DNA from: a virus
Virus record (IMG/VR): IMGVR_UViG_3300042899_000043
Coordinates: 1-24,143 of that record
Length of the DNA stretch: 24,143 nucleotides
Reading direction: 5' to 3' (one strand)
Positions 7,543 to 14,575 of this stretch are shown in pieces. Within the stretch, counting starts at the first letter, position 1; the number at the start of each line of letters is the position of its first letter. The notes under the pieces were generated by a model. That model worked only from the letters and a program-made list of their open reading frames with translations, ran no database searches and was not told the DNA's origin. The position numbers were made by a program, and so were the translations under genes.

Positions 7543-8216
7543 AACCACGCCTTTACGTTTGCCACATCGGTTGCAAATTCGGTGGCTAGGTATTCCGCAA
7601 AAATAGCCTGATCCCCGTTATGCATTTCTGAATTATTTACGGCTGCATATCTTTCATCGTGTTCCGCTTTGCCGTTCGTGTAATGCAGGTGTTCAATAAT
7701 TACATCTGGTAAATAGTTTGCGTTGCCTAAAGCCTGACCCATCGCCAGCCAATAATTATCTAGAAACAAATGCTTTAGGTTAGGTGGTGACATAAATCCT
7801 GTTGCCCTGATTATCTTGCTAGACATAACTACTGCTGTCGGTAAATTCTCGCCTTGTAATAAATCGTTGCCATATGAAATTCCAACATCGCTTCCTATCG
7901 CTTCTGCAAGTTTCGTATCCCATCCACCTGTGCGCGGTAGGTGATCATCGCCCATAAAACAGATGTAATCGTAATCAGGCGAAAACCATAATGCCCAATG
8001 ATTAAGTGTGCCGTTCATTCCCATACGATCAGCAACAACAACTTTAACGTTATCTAGTCCAGCGGTTTTATCCACTAACCCTTGATAAGTTTTTAGATCA
8101 TCATTATCAATTGCAAACACAACTTCTGTAAAGTCTGCTGTTGCGTTGATCGCTTCGAACAATCTGATTGCGTTATCGTTACGGCCACGTGTCGGGATTA
8201 TTGTAAGCATTCTCAT
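7539..8216 (-). CDS. GT-A fold glycosyltransferase
   Basis: The 225-aa product begins MRMLTIIPTRGR, which is typical of GT-A enzymes, then AIDNDD near residues 36-40 and YICFMGDDHLPR around 84-95. GDDH stands where the metal-binding DxD motif is expected. The start chosen is the ATG at 8216, overlapping the previous stop as ATGA; an earlier ATG at 8234 would extend into that gene. The enzyme would transfer a sugar from a nucleotide donor; the acceptor is unknown. It lies inside a coupled block with two GT-B-type enzymes and an epimerase, between capsid and connector genes, so a virion protein acceptor is plausible. Confidence 0.82.
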   Translation of the reverse strand: MRMLTIIPTRGRNDNAIRLFEAINATADFTEVVFAIDNDDLKTYQGLVDKTAGLDNVKVVVADRMGMNGTLNHWALWFSPDYDYICFMGDDHLPRTGGWDTKLAEAIGSDVGISYGNDLLQGENLPTAVVMSSKIIRATGFMSPPNLKHLFLDNYWLAMGQALGNANYLPDVIIEHLHYTNGKAEHDERYAAVNNSEMHNGDQAIFAEYLATEFATDVANVKAWL

Positions 8217-9007
8217 TGTTGTACCAGTCTCCAAAATGTGTTACCTGCCTTGTCAATCATTTCTCGTAAAGCATCTGCATCATTCCAATCTTGAACAGAT
8301 GTAATTCCTACGTTGTCGTTTGTGTGTATTTTGCAACCTGACAGCACCGCTTCCATTACGGCGCGACATTCCGATTCGAATGCTAAAGGTAAATGCACAA
8401 ACCATTCGCATCTAGCCATCGCATCTAAAACTACGGAACGATCAACATCACTTAAATCTAGAAAAGGCAAACCATTCTCTAATGACCAAGCGTGTGCTTT
8501 CAATCTACCTTTTAGTGGATGATTCCGAGCAGCCCACAACGCCATTGATTTCTTATCGAAATGATCGTGACATTTAGTTGTGTCGAAGTAAGAAAGAACC
8601 TGTGCAGTTTTACGTGGTTTTGCCCAAGATAATTCACGGCGCATATGCGCAGGCGTATGAGTAACGAATAAGCGAGAGCCACGAATCAAAGCGTTCAGCC
8701 CTGCCCGCGGTGTTTGTAAATGATGAACGAATACGAACGGATCATATTCACTTAATCTAAACAGTTGCTGATCGGTGAATAAGTCTGTTCCTGTAACAAC
8801 GATCGAATCGAATTTGTGTATGTCGTGTGTATCGAAATCCTGTGGCGTGACGATCTGTATATCAAAATCTAAGGGTGCTTGTTGTTGGTATTCGTAATCT
8901 GACATTTCAGCACCACCCGCGAACTTTCCGCTGAATAGCCATTCTTGCCCCTCAGAGCAAATCTCAGGGGTTTTTACAACGTGGTGGGTGTACCAACCTA
9001 TGTTCAC
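8213..9007 (-). CDS. GT-B-like glycosyltransferase
   Basis: The 264-aa protein begins with GTG at 9007 (NIGWYTHHVV), overlapping the upstream stop as GTGA. An ATG at 9061 would overlap that gene by 58 nt in another frame and is disfavoured. KFAGGAEMSDYEY near residues 28-40 resembles the N-terminal substrate loop of GT-B enzymes. Near the C-terminus, FESECRAVMEAVLSG carries an E-x7-E pattern like the GT4 nucleotide-sugar site. It is shorter than usual GT4 enzymes (about 350-400 aa), so it may be a reduced or partner-dependent enzyme. A plus-strand terminator-like hairpin lies inside the gene at 8948-8975. Confidence 0.75.
   Translation of the reverse strand: MNIGWYTHHVVKTPEICSEGQEWLFSGKFAGGAEMSDYEYQQQAPLDFDIQIVTPQDFDTHDIHKFDSIVVTGTDLFTDQQLFRLSEYDPFVFVHHLQTPRAGLNALIRGSRLFVTHTPAHMRRELSWAKPRKTAQVLSYFDTTKCHDHFDKKSMALWAARNHPLKGRLKAHAWSLENGLPFLDLSDVDRSVVLDAMARCEWFVHLPLAFESECRAVMEAVLSGCKIHTNDNVGITSVQDWNDADALREMIDKAGNTFWRLVQQ
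8948..8975 (+). terminator. Terminator-like hairpin antisense to the GT-B-like gene
   Basis: On the plus strand, CCCCTCAGA and TCTCAGGGG fold around GCAAA with a single C-C mismatch, immediately followed by TTTTT. It sits within a minus-strand coding sequence, so it could stop antisense transcripts or be coincidental. It is only a weak candidate because of the mismatch. Confidence 0.4.
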
Positions 9008-10191
9008 GCTGTTGGCCGTTCTACGGAACGCTGTGCAAGAATTTCCAATGTTGGTTTCCAATGCTTCTCATAGACAAAATCCGCGCTGTAACTTTTAGCA
9101 AATTCAATTGCTTTCTCAGATCGTTCCTGACCACGTTGATATGCTGCTTCTAAAGATTCAACGATTTTCGGAACTGACGGCATATGAAACCACGCTGTCT
9201 GCGGAGCATCCCAAAGCGGTTGCCCATCTACTAACCAGCCATCACCTAGAAGTTCTGTTGATGCCGCGAACTCTGAAACGATTACTGGTGTACCGCAGGC
9301 CTGTGCTTCGATCGTAGGAATTCCAAAACCCTCGCCATAAGAAGTCGCAAGCAATACATCCATCGCTGTATAAATAGTCGCAAGTGTTTGCTGTTCGATT
9401 CCTGTGCGGTAAACGTAAGGATCAATGAATTTGTATTGATGTTCTTTTAATCCAACTGCGGTTAGTAAATCAGTTAATCGAATACCGCCTAGTGCGCCTA
9501 TTGAATCTGTGTGCAAATAAAGGATCGCATCATCGTGCTTTTGTGCAAACATCGAGAACGCCAAAATGTTTTCACCAAATGCTTTTCGATTAGGGCTAAC
9601 ACCCTTATTCGCTGCATTCATTCCGACAATAAATCTGTCGTTAGAAATTCCAATGTAATCTCTGCCTGTAATTCCTTTATGTCTTTTCATTGGCTTAAAC
9701 ACAGATTCAATTCCGTGCGGAACATATAAAGATTCGATGCCAACATTTTCTAACATCGCTTGTCCGTACTGACTCATTGCAATCGGCGTTACGAAATCCT
9801 GCCGACACCACGCAGCAACTTGTGGCGGTGCTGGAACGTGATCGATTGGAACCCAACTTGCAACATTCCAATCTGACCATCGCTTACCTTTGAAAACCCA
9901 CACATCATAAAGTGTAAAAAGAATATGCGGTTGCTTAGGATCGATCATTGTCCAATCGTGCATATGCGCGGGAACAACATCATTCGAATAGAGATCAGCA
10001 CCGCGTTGGTAAATCGGTATGCCGTTCCAGTCTGTGTTGCTTCCCTCTAATCCGTAGTTTGAAAAAATTGCAACATCGTGTCCCTGTTCTTTCATTCGTT
10101 GCGTAACTTGCGCAGTTTGCGTTCCGTATCCAGTTGCAGCCCACGGCGCGTTGCTGTTCCAGCCGATTCTTAATGAGGATTTATTTGACAC
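9004..10191 (-). CDS. GT4-family (GT-B) glycosyltransferase
   Basis: The 395-aa protein has RIGWNSNAPWAATGYGTQT at its N-terminus, the glycine-rich acceptor-side loop of GT-B enzymes. Near residues 287-295, EGFGIPTIE gives the E-x7-E signature of GT4 enzymes, followed by ACGTPVIVSE. The length is normal for the family. The start is GTG at 10191, supported by AGGGAG about 6 nt upstream. It is the first gene of a four-gene cluster lying between the capsid terminator and the accessory unit at 6570. It probably initiates or extends a glycan on a virion component (inference). No convincing promoter was identified in the 158-bp divergent intergenic upstream, which is shared with the plus-strand unit. 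Confidence 0.88.
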   Translation of the reverse strand: MSNKSSLRIGWNSNAPWAATGYGTQTAQVTQRMKEQGHDVAIFSNYGLEGSNTDWNGIPIYQRGADLYSNDVVPAHMHDWTMIDPKQPHILFTLYDVWVFKGKRWSDWNVASWVPIDHVPAPPQVAAWCRQDFVTPIAMSQYGQAMLENVGIESLYVPHGIESVFKPMKRHKGITGRDYIGISNDRFIVGMNAANKGVSPNRKAFGENILAFSMFAQKHDDAILYLHTDSIGALGGIRLTDLLTAVGLKEHQYKFIDPYVYRTGIEQQTLATIYTAMDVLLATSYGEGFGIPTIEAQACGTPVIVSEFAASTELLGDGWLVDGQPLWDAPQTAWFHMPSVPKIVESLEAAYQRGQERSEKAIEFAKSYSADFVYEKHWKPTLEILAQRSVERPTA

Positions 10192-10349
10192 AGGTTCTCC
10201 CTAGATTTCTTACAGCGTAATTTAACAACCCTGAAAAGTCTAATAACCACGCCACAAAATAGTTGTGTAAATCAACTAGACAAATGTTATACAACACTCT
10301 ATGATGGTAGTAACAGCGAGGGGAAACCCTCTAGGACAAAGGATAAGAA
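10192..10349. other. Divergent intergenic region
   Basis: This 158-bp gap separates the minus-strand glycosyltransferase cluster (GTG at 10191) from the plus-strand accessory unit (ATG at 10350). It holds the plus-strand promoter and leader described separately and the AGGGAG ribosome-binding site of the minus-strand gene. I could not identify a good minus-strand promoter in it. Confidence 0.7.
10267..10349 (+). promoter_or_regulatory. Sigma70-type promoter plus structured 5' leader, copy 1
   Basis: TAGACA (10277-10282), a 17-nt spacer and TATGAT (10300-10305) form the promoter. A hairpin GAGGG-GAAA-CCCTC (10318-10331), then TAGGACAAAGGATAAGAA, precede the ATG. Together with copy 2 (6654-6571, minus strand), it shows the same spacing through the hairpin, the same GAAA loop and the same ribosome-binding region; copy 2 has one extra base just before its ATG. 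Confidence 0.9.
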
Positions 10350-10697
10350 ATGAGAACACCAATCAAGACAACAAAGAAAACCATCGAAGATTTAGGTGGC
10401 GCATATGATACTTACGATGCAGAAGTTAGCAGTGGAGAATACGAAGCAGATCTTTGGGATATGGATGAAAGTTCCAACACGATTCTTTTGGATCACGCAA
10501 AAGGTGCGGCGATGTTTCTAGATTGTCTTTACGGCGAGATCCAACATTGTGAAAACGTAATGTGCGAAGAACCAGAAAGTTACGGCATCGCATACAGAAT
10601 GATCAAGCGAATGAGAAAACTGGAAGAACTTGTCTTAGAAAAGTTTGGCGATCAGATTGAACGTGGACCATATGGAAATTGGATGGTGAAGAACTAA
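10350..10697 (+). CDS. Hypothetical protein, first gene of the plus-strand accessory unit
   Basis: The 115-aa protein begins MRTPIKTTKKTIEDLGG and is acidic and probably helical. One helix region spans HAKGAAMFLDCLYGEIQHCE and another is IAYRMIKRMRKLEELVLEKFG. There is no membrane segment and no recognised family. It is preceded by a strong promoter, a structured leader and AAGGA 7 nt before the ATG. It is one of only two genes on the plus strand in the window, placed between convergent capsid and divergent glycosyltransferase genes, a pattern typical of moron cassettes expressed independently of the lytic programme (inference). Confidence 0.82.
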   Translation: MRTPIKTTKKTIEDLGGAYDTYDAEVSSGEYEADLWDMDESSNTILLDHAKGAAMFLDCLYGEIQHCENVMCEEPESYGIAYRMIKRMRKLEELVLEKFGDQIERGPYGNWMVKN

Positions 10698-10903
10698 TGA
10701 AGAAATGTTGCAGCCTGATCTACTGGAAGCACGATGACGGGTGGGATGTATTTCGTAAATCAGATTGCGAAAAGAATTGGGATGGAACTTACTTCCCGAC
10801 AGGATTCGATTGCGCTTTAACTGAGGATCACGAAACTAAGCAAGCAGCAATCAATGAGATGAAAGAATGGCATCGATATGGGATCTGCTTGGTCAGCATC
10901 TAG
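10697..10903 (+). CDS. Hypothetical protein, second gene of the plus-strand accessory unit
   Basis: The 68-aa product begins MKKCCSLIYWKHDDGWDVF and has several Cys and Trp residues. The first half looks strand-rich, then there is a helix (TKQAAINEMKEWHRYG) and a short C-terminal strand (ICLVSI). The start is the ATG at 10697, overlapping the upstream stop as TAATG; an ATG at 10679 in the same frame would lie inside the first gene. A strong terminator follows within 3 nt. The function is unknown. Confidence 0.78.
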   Translation: MKKCCSLIYWKHDDGWDVFRKSDCEKNWDGTYFPTGFDCALTEDHETKQAAINEMKEWHRYGICLVSI

Positions 10904-10905
10904 AT

Positions 10906-10949
10906 AAGAAAGAACCCCGACAGCCTGCGCTCTGTCGGGGTTCTTTCTT
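10906..10949. terminator. Strong bidirectional terminator between capsid gene and accessory unit
   Basis: Two 18-nt arms (10906-10923 and 10932-10949) are perfectly complementary around an 8-nt loop. The core is GAACCCCGACAG, and the outer ends are A/G-rich on the left and T/C-rich on the right, giving T-rich tails on both strands. It ends the plus-strand unit and the capsid transcript from the other side. Confidence 0.93.
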
Positions 10950-10962
10950 TGTTCCTAAATGA

Positions 10963-12153
10963 CTAGGATGCTCCACCAGCAAAATACTTCACGTGTGAAG
11001 TCTGGATTAGATTTCCATCCACGCGCATTGTTGCGCGGAATGTGATCAAGTCATTCTGGAATGCGTAATCATCCGAACGATCCAAACGCAATCCACCAAC
11101 TGTGCGAACGTAGTAACTTGGCAAGTGACCAAAGATTACTGACTTCGCGGAAGTTGCTGGATTCACTAATGCTGGATTCTCGAAAATAGGATATCCAAGC
11201 AATAGATCGCGAGCATCTGCAGATAAGGATGGCTGGAACAAATACTGTCCTGCTGAATCCTTTAACTTACGAACAGCAGCGATTGAACGGCTATTCATTT
11301 GGAAACCAGTTCCTGGCAATGTGCGGCCTGCGGTATCAACGCTGTAAACAAGATCGATCAAGTTGTCAGCGGTGAATGCACCTGATACGGCAGTTGAACC
11401 TGTAATACCTGAACCAGCAGCAGTAACGATTCCTGTTGGCTGTGTCGTACCAGTGCCAACAGTTAGCGCGTTATTAACTGCGTAACCAAGTGCGTTACCA
11501 GTCTGTGCAGATAGGAATCCAAGAATATCCACGCCTGCATCTTCAACCATTTCGCGGCTGATCTGTGTAAGGAATGAATACTTGTATGCGCCTAGAGTTA
11601 CGAACGAATTGAATGTTGGATCACTCTCGCCAATGGCTGCTGCTTCTGCGGATACTGTGCCTGTGCTGTACGCGCTTAGGCTAGGAATCTGCAAGTTCTC
11701 GCCACCTGCGGTTGCAAGTGTGGTTGAAGTTTCAAGCATCGGTCCAACGTGACGGGCAAGCATAATCACTTGATCGTAGAAAGAAGTTGGAACTGGTGAA
11801 CCAGTTGATGACTTTAGAACATCGCGCTTTTCAAATGAATGTGAACGGATTTCGCCACGAGCAAGTGAACGGATTAGTTCTGCATCATCGATAGATGGTA
11901 CAGATAGTTCTGGTCGTGCCTGTGCTTCGAATCCTGCCATTGCTTCGGCAGCGCGTTCTTCACGTTCTGCTTGTGCTTTGATGGTGTCGATCGTTGCAGC
12001 GCGCTGATCTAGATCAGCCATAATGCGTTCGTAAGTTTGGTTTTCTTCAGCAGACAAATCGCGCTTTTCTGATGCGGCGGAATCGAGCAATGCTTTTGCT
12101 TGTTCCCACGCTTTAGCACGAGCATCTACTTGCTGACTGATGTAATCAGACAT
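10963..12153 (-). CDS. Major capsid protein, HK97 fold
   Basis: The 396-aa protein has an N-terminal coiled-coil (residues about 1-75, with KAWEQAKALLDSAASEKRDL), the delta/scaffold domain normally removed by the prohead protease. It is followed by a capsid part with PVPTSFYDQVIMLARHVGP, SREMVEDAGVDI and the C-terminal LRLDRSDDYAFQND. This is the standard architecture of HK97-type actinophage capsids that lack a separate scaffold gene. The ribosome-binding site is AGGAGC about 6 nt before the ATG. The gene is preceded by a terminator and its own promoter and followed by a strong terminator, so it forms a separate, probably highly transcribed unit. Confidence 0.94.
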   Translation of the reverse strand: MSDYISQQVDARAKAWEQAKALLDSAASEKRDLSAEENQTYERIMADLDQRAATIDTIKAQAEREERAAEAMAGFEAQARPELSVPSIDDAELIRSLARGEIRSHSFEKRDVLKSSTGSPVPTSFYDQVIMLARHVGPMLETSTTLATAGGENLQIPSLSAYSTGTVSAEAAAIGESDPTFNSFVTLGAYKYSFLTQISREMVEDAGVDILGFLSAQTGNALGYAVNNALTVGTGTTQPTGIVTAAGSGITGSTAVSGAFTADNLIDLVYSVDTAGRTLPGTGFQMNSRSIAAVRKLKDSAGQYLFQPSLSADARDLLLGYPIFENPALVNPATSAKSVIFGHLPSYYVRTVGGLRLDRSDDYAFQNDLITFRATMRVDGNLIQTSHVKYFAGGAS

Positions 12154-12199
12154 ATGTTGCTCCTAAGTTTGTTGGTTGTTGTGTTCTTAAAAAATCTGC

Positions 12200-12239
12200 G
12201 TGGCTCCACAACAGTAAACGCAATGGTGGCTCCACTCAA
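12200..12239 (-). promoter_or_regulatory. Capsid-gene promoter with two operator-like repeats
   Basis: On the minus strand, TTGAGT (12239-12234), a 17-nt spacer and TACTGT (12216-12211) form a promoter-like pair for the capsid gene. The 10-mer GTGGAGCCAC, itself having GTGG/CCAC dyad ends, occurs twice: at 12235-12226, overlapping the -35 box and spacer, and at 12209-12200, over the expected transcription start. The -10 box fits only the loose TAnnnT pattern, so the promoter call is tentative; the repeat is certain. Confidence 0.5.
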
Positions 12240-12265
12240 TTGCATAACTTAATTATGCCACAAAA

Positions 12266-12303
12266 AAATAGGCCTAATGGCTTCCCCTCCATTAAACCTA
12301 TTT
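12266..12303 (-). terminator. Intrinsic terminator upstream of the capsid gene
   Basis: The arms AAATAGG/CCTATTT and TAATGG/CCATTA form a stem with one internal 2x2 mismatch and an 8-nt loop. On the minus strand the stem is followed by a run of T residues (12268-12262). It lies just after the 58-aa gene and separates the portal-protease transcript from the capsid unit. Confidence 0.82.
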
Positions 12304-12314
12304 CTAAGAAAAGA

Positions 12315-12491
12315 TTAACGTGTTTCAGTTACATCCGCAATTCGTGTTTCTTTAACAGGCTGAAAAGATTTAACCTCAGAATGTTCAGCAACAATTGCTT
12401 CACAAATAATGTCAGCAAAATCTACGAACACGCCAGACTGCGGATTACCAAGCACGGATAGATATGTTTTTTTTACATCTTCAAAATTCAT
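12315..12491 (-). CDS. Small hypothetical protein between protease and capsid
   Basis: This 58-aa gene begins MNFEDVKKTYLSVLGNPQSG and ends ADVTETR. Its ATG overlaps the protease stop as TAATG, the same coupling used at many other junctions here, and a terminator lies just downstream. The N-terminal half is amphipathic (VFVDFADIICEAIV) and looks like a helix; the rest is polar. The position between protease and capsid suggests a head-assembly helper, but this is inference. No family was recognised. Confidence 0.7.
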   Translation of the reverse strand: MNFEDVKKTYLSVLGNPQSGVFVDFADIICEAIVAEHSEVKSFQPVKETRIADVTETR

Positions 12492-14575
12492 TAGAAAACC
12501 TTTGCCATCAAATCAAGTTGCTTGCGCTTTAGTTCTAGCAATTCAAGATTGCTTGGTTGTTCGGCGCGTAGTTTAGAAACCACCTCAGAAATTAAATCTG
12601 CGTGTTTTGGTTCTAAAGTTTCGCCTGCTTCTAGTCGAGTGATCGCATCGCTTAACGCATCAACATCTACGGCTGTGCGTGTTGCAAGAATGTCTAGAGA
12701 TCGAACAGATGCAGTTGTTGCTTGATACGCGGGAAATCCTGTAACAATAGAAACCTCGTGTAAACGAATCTGATGCAGTTCGCGTGTTGCTCCATCCTCT
12801 GACCATCGATCGCCACGCGGGGGAACGCTAAAACCAAACGACATTGAATTCACATCGCCACGTTGCATTAGTACCGATAGATCACGGCCAGCACTTGTAT
12901 CTGGCAGATCTGCTTCCGCTAGTAATCCGCGTGAATCCTCGCTGAGTCTTAGAGTTCCTGCGCGACTCGAACCAAGAACAACATCTGTGTTGTGATTCAT
13001 AAACAATTTAATTTCGTTGCGCGACTTTAACGAACGCTGAAATGCACCACCCTTGATAATTTCTGTAAATGGCAAAGGTTCTGATGGTGAATCGAATACG
13101 GCTGCGTATCCAGTGAAACTCATTCCATCGCTTGATGCTTCGCCGTTCCGAACATCAAACTCAACTGTGTTCACACGACGTTCTACTGTTGTTGTCATTT
13201 GTTGCCTTTCATCGTTGTTCAAGTTTAGTGCAATAGTTTTCCATTTTTCGTTTTGTTCCGCGTTCCGATCTTGCTGTTCATTTCTAATTCGTTCGACAAC
13301 GCGTTCTGCATAAGCCATAGTGCGCCGTGCTTGTTCTTTCGTTGCTCCCGATCCCCACAAGAAATGTGCCACGACACCAGCACTAGGATACTTTTCATTA
13401 CTAGGGCTGGCAGCGGGAGCATCTAAGTCAGGCATATGCCGCGCAATCCACGCTGCAATTCGAATCCACTTATCATCGGAAACTTGTCCATCAGCCATCA
13501 GTCTTGCTTCCCGAACAGTCTTATCAGTTAAGCCATCGCCCGCTTTTCCATCGGCATAAAATTCTAAACCACGACGAGCAGCAGCGCGCATAAAACTTGG
13601 CGCATCTTGATTGATTGCTCGATCCTCTAAACTGCGCGAACTTTTTGGATGTCCTACTGGTAACAAATCATTGTCTTGCACATAACTCGATTTTTCAGGT
13701 TTACCATTACGCAACAAATACAAGTAAGAATTAACTCTTGCAATCGCCCATTGTCCGCGTGTCATTCCTGGTCTATGAGAAACCGAAAACGCACCAGCAC
13801 CTCTACGATAAACAGCCTTGACTTGTCCAAGTGATGCGCGTGTCCAATCTGGTCGATTGTCTTTTGACATTTCATCGTTGTGTTCTTTAACTTTATTTTT
13901 TAATGCAGTTGTTGCTGCTTCATCAAATTTAATTCCACCACCAGATCCGCTTGCACTTCCCTCTGGATTTTCATCACTACCTTTAATCTGATCTTTCTTT
14001 GGTGCGGGTGCGCGTTCCTCATCGTCATCGTTTTCATCAGACGGAACATTTGGAATATCAGATACATCTAATGCCGTAATTCCTAGTTCTTTAAATGCTG
14101 CGCGGTTATCTGGATTGTTATCGATCGCAAGAATAACGTTGTATTCCTTGAGCAACATTTCTGCGGTTGCTTTCTTAAACTCAACAGAATTAACTGAACT
14201 GTTTTCTTTCATAAACAAACGATCATAGTCAATACCTAATGAATCTAATTCGGCAACAGTTTCATCTCGATCCGCAACGACACGCGCAGTAACAATAAAA
14301 ATTTCTGTATCTGACATATCATCTAAATAGTTGTAAGTCTTTTCAATTAGAATGCCGTCATTAGAAATAAGTGTGCCATCAATATCTACGATTACAGCAA
14401 GTGGTCCAGACTCGATCCGCTCACCGCCAACTTCTATGTCCTCTGAAATTGAAACGGCAACCATCTGATCTATCGCATCCTGTTTAGTAGCGTGACAACC
14501 GATGACCTCGCCATCATCTTTTATAGTTGCCCAACCTGAACAGTCAGGTGATTTATCTGTGATGAAGTACGGCAT
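12491..14575 (-). CDS. Fusion protein: HAD-like phosphatase domain + conserved phage domains + HK97 prohead protease
   Basis: From the ATG at 14575 (TAATG overlap with the decoration gene) the product is 694 aa; an upstream ATG at 14599 is less likely. Residues 1-45 (KSPDCSGWATIK, GEVIGCHATK) form a small domain seen in actinophage head proteins. Residues 58-170 are HAD-like: DIDGTLI with D64/D66, VTAR at 95-98 and IDNNPD at 151-156. A Ser/Gly linker leads to a domain at about 215-310 (YRRGAGAFSVSHRPGMTRG, DNDLLPVGHP) and another at about 328-430 (LEFYADGKAGDGL, WIRIAAWIARHMPDL). The HK97 prohead protease (peptidase U35) follows from Met460, with H528 in FMNHNT and Ser in DVNSMSFGF (577/579). 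Usual proteases are only about 200-240 aa. An internal start could yield the protease alone. Confidence 0.85.
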   Translation of the reverse strand: MPYFITDKSPDCSGWATIKDDGEVIGCHATKQDAIDQMVAVSISEDIEVGGERIESGPLAVIVDIDGTLISNDGILIEKTYNYLDDMSDTEIFIVTARVVADRDETVAELDSLGIDYDRLFMKENSSVNSVEFKKATAEMLLKEYNVILAIDNNPDNRAAFKELGITALDVSDIPNVPSDENDDDEERAPAPKKDQIKGSDENPEGSASGSGGGIKFDEAATTALKNKVKEHNDEMSKDNRPDWTRASLGQVKAVYRRGAGAFSVSHRPGMTRGQWAIARVNSYLYLLRNGKPEKSSYVQDNDLLPVGHPKSSRSLEDRAINQDAPSFMRAAARRGLEFYADGKAGDGLTDKTVREARLMADGQVSDDKWIRIAAWIARHMPDLDAPAASPSNEKYPSAGVVAHFLWGSGATKEQARRTMAYAERVVERIRNEQQDRNAEQNEKWKTIALNLNNDERQQMTTTVERRVNTVEFDVRNGEASSDGMSFTGYAAVFDSPSEPLPFTEIIKGGAFQRSLKSRNEIKLFMNHNTDVVLGSSRAGTLRLSEDSRGLLAEADLPDTSAGRDLSVLMQRGDVNSMSFGFSVPPRGDRWSEDGATRELHQIRLHEVSIVTGFPAYQATTASVRSLDILATRTAVDVDALSDAITRLEAGETLEPKHADLISEVVSKLRAEQPSNLELLELKRKQLDLMAKVF
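13198..13210 (-). promoter_or_regulatory. Internal ribosome-binding site and ATG for a stand-alone protease
   Basis: GAAAGG (13210-13205) lies 6 nt upstream of an in-frame ATG at 13198 that opens MTTTVERRVNTVEF exactly at the protease domain boundary. Translation from here would give a 235-aa protein (13198-12491), the size of ordinary HK97-type proteases. Whether it is used is not visible from sequence. Confidence 0.5.

Noticed and set aside
9008-9061. Longer start (ATG at 9061) for the GT-B-like gene
   Set aside because: It would overlap the GT4 gene by 58 nt; the GTG at 9007 makes the GTGA overlap seen in the style of its neighbours and begins right at the conserved NIGWYTH.
12240-12461. 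73-aa plus-strand frame upstream of the capsid gene
   Set aside because: It covers the terminator and the antisense of the 58-aa gene and has no ribosome-binding site.
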